Positions 1 to 11,459 of a DNA stretch of 64,000 bases are shown here, in pieces. Below the pieces are notes generated by a model that saw nothing but the letters and a program-made list of their open reading frames with translations, made no database searches and was not told the DNA's origin. A program made the translations under genes and the position numbers. Source of the DNA: Plecoglossus altivelis. Taxonomy: Eukaryota; Chordata; Actinopteri; Osmeriformes; Plecoglossidae. Position 1 is the stretch's first letter; each line of letters begins with the position of its first letter. The stretch lies in NCBI GenBank assembly GCA_036571765.1, contig BROE01000022.1, forward strand, positions 12,730,282 to 12,794,281, given 5' to 3'.

Positions 1-56
1 AGGATTATACTCATTTGCGATAACACCCACACAATGAAAAAGTGAGGGGATCATAC

Positions 57-3000
57 CGATGGCATGATTCTCATAGTGGCTGGCCAGCTCTCTCATCTCC
101 ACAGCCTCCTCCCCTTCTTCCCCCTCCTCCAGCAGCTTTTTTAAGATCCTACTGGCTGCCAGGGCCGCAGCTATGCTGTCTGTACACTGCACATACACAC
201 ACATGAGTATGCAGATGCATGCATACTCTAGCACATACGCATACATTCACACAAGCAAATAAAAACAGTAATTGCAGAGCATGCATGTAGGGTTGATGTA
301 TTTCCACAGGTGACAGTGTACCTGTTCCCATGCAATGTGCGCCAGCTCTTTATGAGTCTGCAAGATGGCCCACAGGAATAGGTCTCTGGCTGGGTCTCTG
401 AGCTCCCTTGCCTGCCTCTCTGTTCTTTGGGTGTGAAGCTCCACCAGGTCCTTGGCTGAGATCTAGGAAACAATTTTACTTGTTATTGATTTACCAGATA
501 CCTTTAGCCTGAAGCAACGTGTAGAATTTACTGAAGAAAAGCTGCAGTGCACATTACAGCCACAAAGAAAGTTGAACTATGACCATACTCAGCTGATCCG
601 CACTCACCATTAAAGTCAAACTCTCTGTGTCCTGACCAGTGTGTGGCGTGGCATAGAGAGGCTGAGTGAAACTGCCCAGCAGGTGGCGCACCTCATGTGC
701 AACGTGAGTGAGAGTGAGCTTCCTGCTTCCTCCAGCCTCTGAAGTCTGACCCCCAAGACTGCGCTCGGCCTGGACACGCTTGGCCAGCCTGCGCAGAAAT
801 AGGCAGCTGGGCATCTGGGTGTAGAGCTCACAGAGGGTTCTGTCGTCTTCCAGGAATTGGTTCAGGTACACGCCGTTCTCCAGCATCAGACGCACGAAGC
901 CCGGCTTGCCTCCCACCAGAGCAGAGAACATGGCCTGGTGGAGGTCCTTTGACTAGGAGGATAGAGAAGCAGGGAAGAACAGGAAAATTAAGACAACAAA
1001 GAGAAGGAGAACTTAGGAGTTAAGAATCAAGGCAGACAATTTAAACAAAAAAGCAACAGTTAAATCTAGCTAAACCTAGTCCCATCATTAAAAATAACTT
1101 TTTCCACCATTGGGCTTTTGCTTTTCTGTTACATTGACATTGCCATGTTACTGTGTAATAAAGTTGTTGATGTTTGAGCCATTTTACAGCAAGGTGTAAC
1201 CACCTACCTTCCACTGGCTGTCCTCAGTGAAGATCTCACTCTCAGCTATGTCCACTCTGTCCCATGCCACAGCCAGCTCCAGCTGCCCCGCCCACCCTGC
1301 CCCACCAGGGGGTTCACTGCTCCGGGAGGCTGGGGAGTGGGAAAGGGGGAAAGGGGGAAGTGGGGGGGCAACCAAAGGTGGAATGTTGATACAACATGTT
1401 GAGATGAAAGCTATGGGGGAGAGGAGAATGGACTATGGCTGCCCTTCGTCCTATCTACAGAATCTACCCTCTCTGAAGTAAAACATTTAAGTGAAAGTCC
1501 AATCCAATCGTTGTTCAATCCTAAACTAAGTTATTTACAACCTTAAAACCTGTAAAAATGAAAGAACCTTTCTACAACTGAGGTTTGTTATAGGAGAGTG
1601 TGGTAGAGAGTCATGGACATCGTCTCCATAGAGTCCATGTCCAAAACTATTCATGTTAATGATTCTGGGAAGTGATATATGATAAAGCCACAAATGTGTT
1701 CGATCTCAACAGAATCAGAGAACCATTACTTTGTTGGAAGTGTATTGGCGGAAATGTGTTGGTATCTTTAATGCATCAATGGGTATGCTTTCCAGATTGG
1801 TCTGTATTAGATGGGTTGGATTGTTCAAACAGGATGCATTAAATCACAGCTAATTGGGTTAGAATAATGGATAAAGACACAGGGACAAGACAGTTTGAGC
1901 CTGAATGCACTCAGAAGATGAAATGACGATGAATGAGCACTCACTCTTGCTTCACATACGACTTCTGTCTGAGTTAGCAAAATTGCAAACTCAATATTTT
2001 ACTTCAGGAGGCATTAACCAGAGTGCTGGTATTCAACATGGATCACATTTCTGCATCACATTACTGCTTTTAGAATTGTTATTCTGAAAGTTGTTTGAAA
2101 GGGTTAAGTTCCAGTTTGTAACATCTCAGTGAATCTCTGGTGTGGTAGCAGTTGTACAGTTGTTATAGCGCAGGTGTAATATGGTAGTACAGGTGTATTA
2201 GTACATGTGTAGAAGTGCAGGTATGTTGCAGTAGTACAGGTGTGGTAGTATAGGTGCATTACAGTGGTAAATGTGTGGTAGTACAGGTGTGTTACATTAG
2301 TAAATGTGTATACCTATACTAGTAGTAGGTAGTATACCTATACTTCTAGTACAGGTTCCAGTACAACATGTGTGGAAGTACAGGTAGGTTACAGTAGTAC
2401 AGGTGTGGTAGTACAGGTGTTACAGGTACCTTTGAGCAGTGCCTGCAGAATGGCCACATCCAAATTCCCATGTTTGTCCTCACTGATGCGGAACACAGTC
2501 AGCAGGTGAGGCATTCGGATAATGTCCTGAATCTGGCAACCAAGAACACGCTTAGCATCTCAAGTATTCTTAGCAAGCAAAGATGAGTCTGTCAAGGAAT
2601 TAATTAATTTAAAGTATTGATTTGGGATTCCCTTTTCTGCATGTGGAGAGTTACCTTCTTAGTCCAGTCAATGATCTGAAGCTCAGAGAAGCTGTCATAC
2701 TCTGTGCTGAAGAAGCGCTTTATCCACTGGTGTATGAGGGCGAGGGTGACCCCTGATGGAGGCAGGCCTGAAGCCAGGGAAATGACATCTGCCAGGCGCC
2801 CAGAGCCCTCCAGAACCACACACGGCGTGGAGTTAAGCATGGCTTTGAAGATGGTCTGAGATGACACACAAGTGGTAGCAGTTGGGGTCAGGAAGGAGAG
2901 AGAAAGAGCCATGAAACATGAGAGGAAAAGGAGAGAGAGGGGGAAGGAAAGAGATTAGAAAGAGTTGATAGAAATCAATGGAAAGACGAAGTGAAGAGAG

Positions 3001-5577
3001 AGCATGAGTAAACAGTGGTCACTCACATTTAGAGTGCCTGGTCCACCGTTGAGCACAACACACACTACTGGAATCTTTACCCCTGACTCTAAAGAACACA
3101 CAAAGGCACAGATTATGAGAAGCAATATGCAGTCATTAACAATGTATGAATGATTTTCCAGCAGCGCTCTAACCTCCATTCCCCAAGGGCTTCTGGGAGA
3201 TAAGTTTCTCCAGTTGGCAGCGGAGCTCAATCTCCATGCTGTAGCGCCCATGGGTACCGTTGTCCACCAGCAGGAAGTGGGTGTGGTTGTTGTCGAGACA
3301 GGACAGGTGACCCTGGCTCTCCACGTCCATGTAGTAGTTGGCTGGGAAACGGCCCTGCGAAAGAGGAGGTGGAAGAGGAGGGGTGTAAGAGGGAGAAGAG
3401 CAGGAGAAAGGACCATCTTGTTGAGTGCCTGTAGGTTTTGGTTAGAAAATCTTTGTAAGAGCATGCATGGGTGAATTCATAAAATATGGATGGACACATG
3501 TAAATGAAAAGTTAAGTGGAAGGATGGATATGCTGTGTGTACTAGTGGTAGTAGTTGTAGTAGTAGTAGTAGTAGAAGGTACTTTTGTAGCATGGACGGG
3601 GATGGCTAGATGGACAGATGTTTGATTGCATGTACCGTATGAATGTATATGTATGTATAGTGCATCTAGAAGTTATTCACAGTGTTTCACTTTGTGACAA
3701 CTGTGGGACCTTATAGACATTCAAATCATGTCCAATCAACTGAATTGACCACAAGTGGACTCCATCAACATCTCAAGGATGATCAATGGGAACCGGTTGC
3801 ACGTTAGCAAAACTTTGAGTGTCGTGACAAAGGTCGGCAAATACTTACGTTGATGCAGTCACTTTTATCGTTCATAGTTTTGCTATTTACAACAACAACA
3901 AAAATGATGTTATTCTTATTGGGTATTGTGAGTAGAAATTTGAAGAAAAGAAGAAAAACAGAAGAAATATGAATACTTTCGAGATGCACTACATGTATGT
4001 AAGAACGTACGATGTTTGAATGTATGTACGAATGTAGGAATATATAACTATATGTACTGTATGTAATGCATGAATGCATATATATATATATATATATATA
4101 TATACAGTATATACATGTTTGTGTCTGTCGTCATAGAGAATGAAAACTGCACCTGTGGGTTCACCAGTTTGTGTCTGTTGTGGATGGTTCCCCAGGTTGC
4201 CACGCCAATGGCCACCACCTGGCCCTGTCTGGAGCCACTGCTGAGGGTGTGGTCTCGCATGGCACGGCCAACATGCTTCATCACTCCCGTGTGGGTGCCC
4301 CCTGTAATGATCCACGCCCCTACACAGTAAGAAGAAACAACACTTGCTTAGTACAGTTCACTCACTTAGTATGTCACTAAGGGTCACTTTTTCCTAAAAT
4401 TAAAACACAACTGTGGGCTTGACCAGTTGCGACCCAACATGTTATTACTTGGTTTGAAACTTAGAACTACACTAATACACACTATAAATACACGCTATTT
4501 CAAACAGGAAGGCAAAGAGAGACTGGGGGCTGTTTAATTTGGGTGAGGCTGACCTGTGGATTGGGCCACGGCCATGAGGCCCCGGCGAAACAGGTTTTTC
4601 AGTTGAGGCTTCATGTAAAAATTCTTGGCTCCTCCTGTGACTGACAGGAGCAGGTTGGGAGGACGGAGCTTCCACTGTTCAGTCAACAGCTGGTACAAGA
4701 CCTCAGTGGACGTGTCTGGAGACACTCGCACATACTACACACATACCCACACACACCCATGACCCCACACACACAGACATACAAACACACACAAAGCACA
4801 TGCTAATGTTGTACATAATAAGATACACTAACTCACATGCACAGGCATGCCGTCCATGCAAACACACACAACAACATGACCAGACAAAAGCACTTCCAAT
4901 GATGTTAATGGTCGTGCACGCACACCTTGGCTGTCCTCTGTCCAGGGCCTTTGAAACTGATGTCTCCAAAGGCGTCGGTAGGAACTTCTTTAGTGTGTCT
5001 GTGTTGGTCCCAGGTGTCTCCAAGAAACTCCTCTGGCTTGATGGCCTCGTCGATGTGCTGGTCCTTCTCGTAGCCACACTTACACACACCTTCGCTGTGG
5101 GGATAAATAGATGGATGAATATTTATTGATCCCAAGGGAAATTGTGCGGCATGTACGTTGGACTGTCTGAGAGGATGTGTTACAGTGTTACATTGTAGCA
5201 AGTGCATAAAAACCCACGACCACTGGGAGACCATTCAGATTAACTTGTATTATACTGAGTTATAATCCACATCCACTATATTTTCGATCTCCTATTACGG
5301 TATTAATTGATTTCATAATGTTACTGTCTATACTTTCATGCAGATGCGCTGCCACCAAAACATCAACAAACCTAGCCCTCTCCACCAACAACCTACCTGC
5401 CATCCTCTACAGAAGAACAGCCTACCTGCCATCCTCTATGTAGAAGCAGCACTCCTTTTTGTTGATGCTCTCCCTGATCCAGGGGGCCAGCGAGTTCACC
5501 TTGAAGGAGGGAGACAGAGTCAGGTGTTCAGATGCTGAGTCTGTACTGGCCTGAGACTGGTCACAGCTAGGCTCCAT
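57..5577 (-). CDS. trpm2: TRPM2 cation channel, N-terminal coding exons 1-12 (partial gene)
   Basis: TRPM2 is a plasma-membrane, Ca2+-permeable channel opened by ADP-ribose and Ca2+ during oxidative stress. Twelve coding exons read leftward with GT-AG borders and consistent phase: 5426-5577, 4926-5094, 4554-4734, 4153-4319, 3174-3354, 3027-3088, 2655-2855, 2430-2532, 1208-1329, 608-952, 322-462, 57-186. They encode 651 residues. The start MEPS at 5577 matches the mammalian N-terminus, although the frame upstream stays open for some distance. Recognisable blocks in order are [63 protein letters not shown] and [14 protein letters not shown], i.e. the TRPM homology regions (SLOG-type MHR1/2, then MHR3/4). 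The Tyr and two Arg that contact ADP-ribose in the MHR1/2 pocket appear kept ([17 protein letters not shown]). The last exon ends one base into a codon, so the channel and NUDT9-H parts lie left of the window. The fish N-terminus is shorter than the human one. Confidence 0.96.
2150..2427. repeat. minisatellite beside a trpm2 splice donor
   Basis: Imperfect tandem copies of a GTAGTACAGGTGTG-like unit fill the right part of the trpm2 intron between the exons at 2430-2532 and 1208-1329. The array runs up to the donor of the 2430-2532 exon. On the minus strand the unit contains CACCTGTACTAC, which resembles the true donor context (GTACCTGT). Confidence 0.85.
2655..3354 (-). CDS. trpm2: trpm2 exons 5-7, core of the ADP-ribose-binding MHR1/2 region
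   Basis: Three exons (3174-3354, 3027-3088, 2655-2855) encode about residues 224-371. They contain [29 protein letters not shown] and [16 protein letters not shown], aligning closely with the human TRPM2 SLOG-like fold. The Tyr in GRY, the Arg in IELR and the Arg in GSGR correspond to the reported ADP-ribose contacts of the N-terminal site. Phase is kept: 181 + 62 nt restores frame and the 201-nt exon is 67 whole codons. The alignment is from memory. Confidence 0.9.
3650..3860. mobile_element. degraded Tc1-type non-autonomous element fragment
   Basis: The stretch contains AATCATGTCCAATCAACTGA, GTGGACTCCATCAACATCTC and AAGGATGATCAATGG, ending near AAATACTTACG. These resemble the internal part of the widespread fish Tc1-derived elements whose ends read 'gtctgaatacttt'. 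Terminal repeats are eroded and no transposase is seen. It sits in the trpm2 intron between exons 4 and 5. Family assignment is from memory. Confidence 0.6.
4078..4104. repeat. (TA)n microsatellite
   Basis: Twenty-seven bases of alternating A and T lie in the trpm2 intron just downstream of the exon 4153-4319 donor on the minus strand. Confidence 0.95.
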
Positions 5578-5599
5578 CACAGCTTGCCCAAGAATCACA

Positions 5600-5700
5600 T
5601 GAACAGGGCAGGCTAGGGCTAAGGTAGGCCAAGGCTAGGGCAAGGGCTAGAGCTAGGACTAGGGCCTAGGGTCTAGGGCTAAGACTGGGTTGGACTATGG
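5600..5700. repeat. degenerate CTAGGG-type short tandem repeat upstream of the trpm2 start
   Basis: About 100 bases consist of variants of GGCTAGGGC / GGACTAGGGC, beginning 25 bases from the trpm2 initiator codon. It is irregular and lacks perfect TTAGGG copies, so it is a local simple repeat rather than a telomere. It would lie in the 5' leader or a first intron of trpm2. Confidence 0.7.
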
Positions 5701-8700
5701 CTGAGTTGGAGGATAGAAAAGCAGGAGGGCTGGAGGGCTGGAAGCCTGACAGCAGAGGACAAGTGCTGCTGCAGTGGTTACTGAGCTGTAAAAGCAGAGG
5801 CTGAAACACTAGACTGCATCAGTGACGACACAGAGCAACCAGACCAGAGCAGGGGAGCTGCTGAGATAAGCTTTCTCATGCTGAACCGGAGACAAGACAC
5901 ATCCCTTCAATAGGTGATAGACTGGTTGAGACTGGACTAGACTGAAGTTAATGTTATCATTACAACCGCATGAGACTGATCACATACATGTTATTAATGC
6001 ACATGCACATTCTACATTATTGAAAGGTGAATTTTTGACTCACATTTTGAATGTCAGTCAAGAGTCTTCCAAGCGGAATATTCCCAAGTTGGTTGATGCC
6101 ACTTGGATGGACTTTGATGTTTGAATTGAGCAACATCTAAGGGTAAGAAATCCTCTAATAATATAAGACCAGGTAGCAGCAGAAAATGGGAGAGCTCAGA
6201 CATGATCATGGCAACATCATATGACAGACACTTGCAAAACCACACATCCCTCTCTGACCGAATTCTAAATGCATTCTAACTGTGTCAGCCTGCACAACAG
6301 CACACACTGTAAGGAACACAAAGAGACAACGAGAGAAAATACTAGAAAAGGTAGAACACAAGAGAAAAACTGGGAGAAAATATGAAAGTGGGAGCAGAGG
6401 AGGAAGACTACAATAAGAACAGCCATTGTGCAATCGACCTCGAAAAACTGTCAACCACACTTACCATACAACATGGTAACTCTCTCCTCAGATCCCTGAT
6501 CTCAGTTGCAATATTAGACCAAGAGAGCAAGCAATTGCTCTAACACTAGTTCACTGACAGTCAGCTGCATCTCAGCTTTGCTGATCTCACGCTCAAGTGC
6601 TCCTCCCTTCTCAACCCTATTCATTCCATTTGATCCTACCAAATGACCAGCCCAATATATCAGCATCATTTAGTGAGGTTGGATTCAGAGGTTGGATCCA
6701 CCGCAGCATAGTAGAGGGTCATGTTACATTTTCAACAAGACAAGGAAACGCTTAATCATGCTCCATTGACATGAAAGACATACGTGTCGTCTCAGGGCCT
6801 CTGGGAGTTCGATGGGTTACATACCTTTCTTAATTTCTAGTTCTGCTTTCAATCTATACATTTTATCTCTCCACCAACCAACTACAAAAGCCTGTAAGGA
6901 AAAAGACTGAAGGAAAAACGTTTGTTGTTAACAAGACTAACCATCCTCATCACCTTTCAACTTCCTCTCCACTTATCTCATCTCCTCATTGGAGTGCCCG
7001 AGAGCAAAGACACGAAGACTATTGTAATGTTCGGACTAGTCTGCTGCATGAATGCAACAACCTTTGCGAAACTATGTTTTTTATGCGAGCATCAATCGTT
7101 GTAGCAATTGTTGCCTGGACACACAAAGGATGTAATTAGCAAGAGAACCGGTTAAGAGGGTGTGTACCAAAATGTCTACAGATAGAGGGTGTACTAATTC
7201 ACTTAAGTATGAACAACAAACTCCGTCAAACACCTACGTAGAGAATCGACTGACTGCAGATACTAATGCTAACACCATTTAATCATTTATTTTCTGTTTT
7301 ACAAGTTCAGTAACATTCTACTCACAAGATGGAAAATGCCAATATGAGCGCGAGGAGACGACTTCAGCTGTGTTAAAGGGTACCAATACATTAGATACCA
7401 CGTCCTATTATCAACTGTTTCACCTGCAAATGCGCTGTTTGTTGATGATCGATAATACAGTAGAAGTTTTATCACAAAAAGTAATGTAACCTACCTATTG
7501 CAATAAAACTGAACTTGGAGAGGATCTACTGCACCTAAACCCCGATAAGATGTCATTTGATTCATGCAAAAGGCATCAAGTGGGTGTTCAGTAGGCTTTG
7601 TAGGCCTCAACAAGGAGAAGCGTATGAGCACCTCATCCGAACAATCAAAAAGATGATTAAAATCTATTCTGAATGAAGACAGCCCCCAAACAACTTTGTA
7701 CAACGTGAGGGAAATCTGCAATGACTGCAATGACCAGGCATCTGCAATGACCAAGCATGGACTGGTAATCTGGCATAACGTGCAAATATATCTTCATCTT
7801 TATATCTTTATATATAAATCTTAATCTTATAAATCTTATTATATATTTTAATTAACTTCAAATTTGCCAACAACCAGCCCATAAAGCACAGACAGCAGCC
7901 CATTGGTTCATTTTCCTTACAACCAATCGTGTTGGGCCGGTCTGAGCAAAGATGCCAGGGCCATTTTTTGTCCAGCCCTGGCAATGAAGATCCTATTAGG
8001 TGTTATCTGAAGATGCAAAAGACCCAGACCCTTTAACACCTAACCACCTGCTCCAAATAAAAGGGATGTCCTCTCTTTGATAAAGGGGACACTGTTCAAT
8101 CTATAAAGTATTGCACAGTAGATTAATCTCAAGGAAGTTTTTTACTTGCTCACGTACATGAGGAAAGAGACGAGTCATCATGGTGGTACTAAGTTGTCTA
8201 AGAACCGGCAGTCTCCTTTTATCCTCATGTCATGCGCGCGTGTCGTGGAGTATATGGAGTTTTACCTCTGTTTATTTTACTTTCTAAGTGAAAAATCTTT
8301 ACATGCTGAGTAAACATAATGGTCAGTCTGTTTAAGAATACTTAAATAGGATAAAGGTCAGTATGTTTGTCTTTGCCTAGAGTTAGGAAGTTATTCTTCT
8401 GCACTTAAGGAAAGTTAATCAAGAGTACTCTTTATATACAGTATAGAGATTACATCTTTAATTTCTCTAACACACAACTATTACAGAAGAAGATGGAAAC
8501 CGGTTAAATAAAGGTTCAATCAAACCTCTTTTTAAAATGTTGGACATGGGAGTACCTTGGATTCGGGAAAGGCATAAATGGAACAAAGTGACAGCAAATC
8601 CGAATCCAGAGGAAATTGTTGCTTATTATTGATGAAAGATCCCTATGCAACTCCTGGCCAATCCTGGGGCACATCACAGATATTTTTCCTGACAAAAGAG

Positions 8701-8840
8701 AACCTATATGCCTCATCGATGTCCAGACACAGAATGGAACATTAGAAAGGTCCATTACAAAGCAGTGTCTCTTAAAAGGCCTAATATACAGCTCCTGATA
8801 AATGTGTTCATGTATGAATGATCATACACATACATACATT
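5701..8840. other. intergenic or 5' non-coding region of trpm2
   Basis: No coding exon is recognised here on either strand. Because trpm2 is transcribed leftward, its promoter and any non-coding first exon should lie in this stretch. The part at 7790-7860 is very AT-rich. No CpG island or core promoter element could be assigned. Confidence 0.5.
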
Positions 8841-8844
8841 GTCT

Positions 8845-9232
8845 ACTGCTGATGCCTGGGAGGGATTGCAGTGCCGCTTGTTCCCATATTGGGGTCACGG
8901 GTGACTGGAGCCTAACCCAGTAGCTTTTGGACCATAGGCAGGATACACCCTGGACTGGGGCCAGTAAGTCGCAGGGCTAACACAGACAACTATTCATCCG
9001 CACATCCACTCTCTAGGGGCATTTTCAATATACCAATTAACCTATCACATGCATGTCTTCGGATGGTGGGAGGAAGCCGGAGTGCCCAGAGAGAACCCTT
9101 GGTAACATGGGGAGGACATGGAGACTCCACACAGAGAGATCATGTGATGTTGGATTTGGCTGAAAAATTGAACCCATGATCTCCTTCCTGGAAGGCAAGG
9201 GCTCTAACCGTGCTGCCACCACGCACCCCTGA
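8845..9232. mobile_element. dispersed teleost LINE/SINE-like repeat (L2/Maui-type 3' sequence)
   Basis: The stretch includes CAGGATACACCCTGGACTGG, ACCAATTAACCTATCACATG, GGTGGGAGGAAGCCGGAGTG and GAGACTCCACACAGAGAG, ending with GCTCTAACCGTGCTGCCACC. This ordered set of phrases is a very common dispersed repeat in fish genomes, which I associate with 3' ends of L2-clade LINEs such as Maui or a SINE sharing that tail. Sequence drift suggests an old copy. Exact family is uncertain. Confidence 0.75.
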
Positions 9233-11459
9233 ATTATCATATAAAAGTAAATTTGGGGCCTGAGTGTCCCTTTATCTACAATTGTAATGTGTATGTATGC
9301 ATGTATTTTGTTTGTTTTGTTATTTATAATTGGGTTCATTATGAATAGGGAAACGTCGCATGTAGGTTTTGGTGTGTCTTTGATTTGAGCCACGATTTTC
9401 TCTGAGTGGAAAGGAAAACATTTTTCAACCTCACAACCTTCAGACAATGGTGATGTGTAATACAAATTTGTTTCAATAAAAGTCAAATCACAGCGGACAA
9501 GAGAAGATGTATTGATTTACGGACCGCTCCTACAATGGGCTCAACTCTTTGGTTGCAAACTTCTTCTGGCCACTTAAAGATTTCTACACTGAGGCAGTCA
9601 GTAGGGCACAGAAAAACATTTAGATTCCCCTTCAGTTCCCAGAACCGCATTATGGACCCAGCACAAGACAGTTGCCTTTGATCAGAAAATCCAGAGATAC
9701 CAACGGAAAGAGGGGCCATGAGCATAAATACAGGTACATGTTTGTGGGCTCTGTGAATGTTAGTAGAGATAGATTGGGTTTAAAACCTGGGTTACTAATT
9801 CATCAGGGTGAAAAAGTACTCTGATAACCAGATTTAATATGTAATGTGTAATATGTATGTGATGGGAGACATTTCATGTATATCAGGAAAAAGCATCAAA
9901 AGAGGCCTTGATGTAAGGATGAAACAGGAACAAGAGTTAACATATTGAGTTATCAATAAATATGATAACGTGACAGAATTATCCTCTAGCACAATATTTA
10001 TACACTATTAAAAGTGAATCAATTAGTCAGGTGAAAATCATAAATCCTCGTCGGAAAGGCAACAATTATCAGGGTGTGCTTACATCTGTGTCATGTAGCC
10101 TAATGATCATATGATTTTTTTTCTCATATGTCACACAGTGGGCACATGTGACTCTCACATGATAGATAGCAAACGTTATATCACAGCTGCTTAACTGTTG
10201 CTGAAACAATAAAACTTACACAAGCTTTAATGGGACCCAAGAGTGACGTCCCTCGCAAGTGGAATGCATTCAAAATTGCCAGGTAAGGCTATTATGAACC
10301 GAGCGGAAAACTGTGCGGTGTGGTTAATGAATCCGTCTGCTAATCATTGCTACAATGGCACACTCTGGACTCCCCGGGCTTCTGCCTGTAGTATATCGCA
10401 GTGTACGCAACCTTCCTCAGAGAATATGCGTATGAGCGGATAAAGCGGTGGCTCTAACTGTTTTTTTTTTGTTTTTTTTTTACCTTGGTGCATGTTTCAG
10501 AAACTCCGGTTTTCTTTTGAACACGCATAGGCCTATTGATCAACATGTACATCAATCCCTTACAACATAAACTAAAATATTAACTTTTTGTTTGATAGTT
10601 AAGGTATCAGCATTTCCACACCCATAAAAAAACTTTCGGAACTAACACAAATGACATGCCAGCGTTGTCTCAGCATTGCTCATCTGCCTGTAAGAGATAA
10701 GAATACGAAAAGACACGATAATCAGATACGAAAATGAACTGACAGGCGACCCCGACGAAAATGTTTTCTCGATCTTTGTTGAGACGCGTCATTGCAAACT
10801 GAACACTTATAAGCAGCCATTCTAAAACCATATAACACAATTGGGTTCAGAACAGGGAGGACATTTAATTGAAATTGTCTGTGACGAAGGCAAAACAAAA
10901 GTAAAAACAGAATTTAGGTTAATTGCTTTCAAGTGTGTTTATGTCCATCAACATTATGTTAACAGGGTCACCTTGCTCGTGCCACAACTGCAGTGACCCA
11001 TGTAAACCACAAGATGTCAGCAACGTACCACGTTGGATGAGTAGGTTCAGACGTGGTTGGTCTTTTTGTAAACATATGACGAGCATGATTAAAGCAGTAT
11101 GATTTACATACGGATACAGCTTGAGATAATTGTGAATTTCCACTGCAGTGAGTAACCTACGCAACTTGAAACCTGTGAGTCCGGACTCAAATACCTACAG
11201 ATAAAGTTGTGTGCAATCTTGCGCTAAGTTTTCTGATAGAAGGGTCATGTTAAGGGTTGCTATTTCAGTAGCGCATAGTGTCTACAATGTTAAACTACAT
11301 TTAATAAGTAGCAGAAGGTTGTTTAGCAGTTGAACTATCCACATATATGGTAAAAGGCAACCACTTCAAAACTATACCATCACTAACAGGGCAAAATACC
11401 TTATGTTTGCATAATATAAGACTGGACTTACATCTATACCAAGGACACAACACTAACAG
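9233..11459. other. intergenic DNA between trpm2 and hycc2
   Basis: No exon or recognised repeat family is seen beyond a poly-T run near 10461-10480. Base composition is AT-leaning and open frames are short and unlike known proteins. Confidence 0.5.

Noticed and set aside
5600..5700. Interstitial telomere repeat
   Set aside because: The units vary around CTAGGGC and lack runs of TTAGGG.
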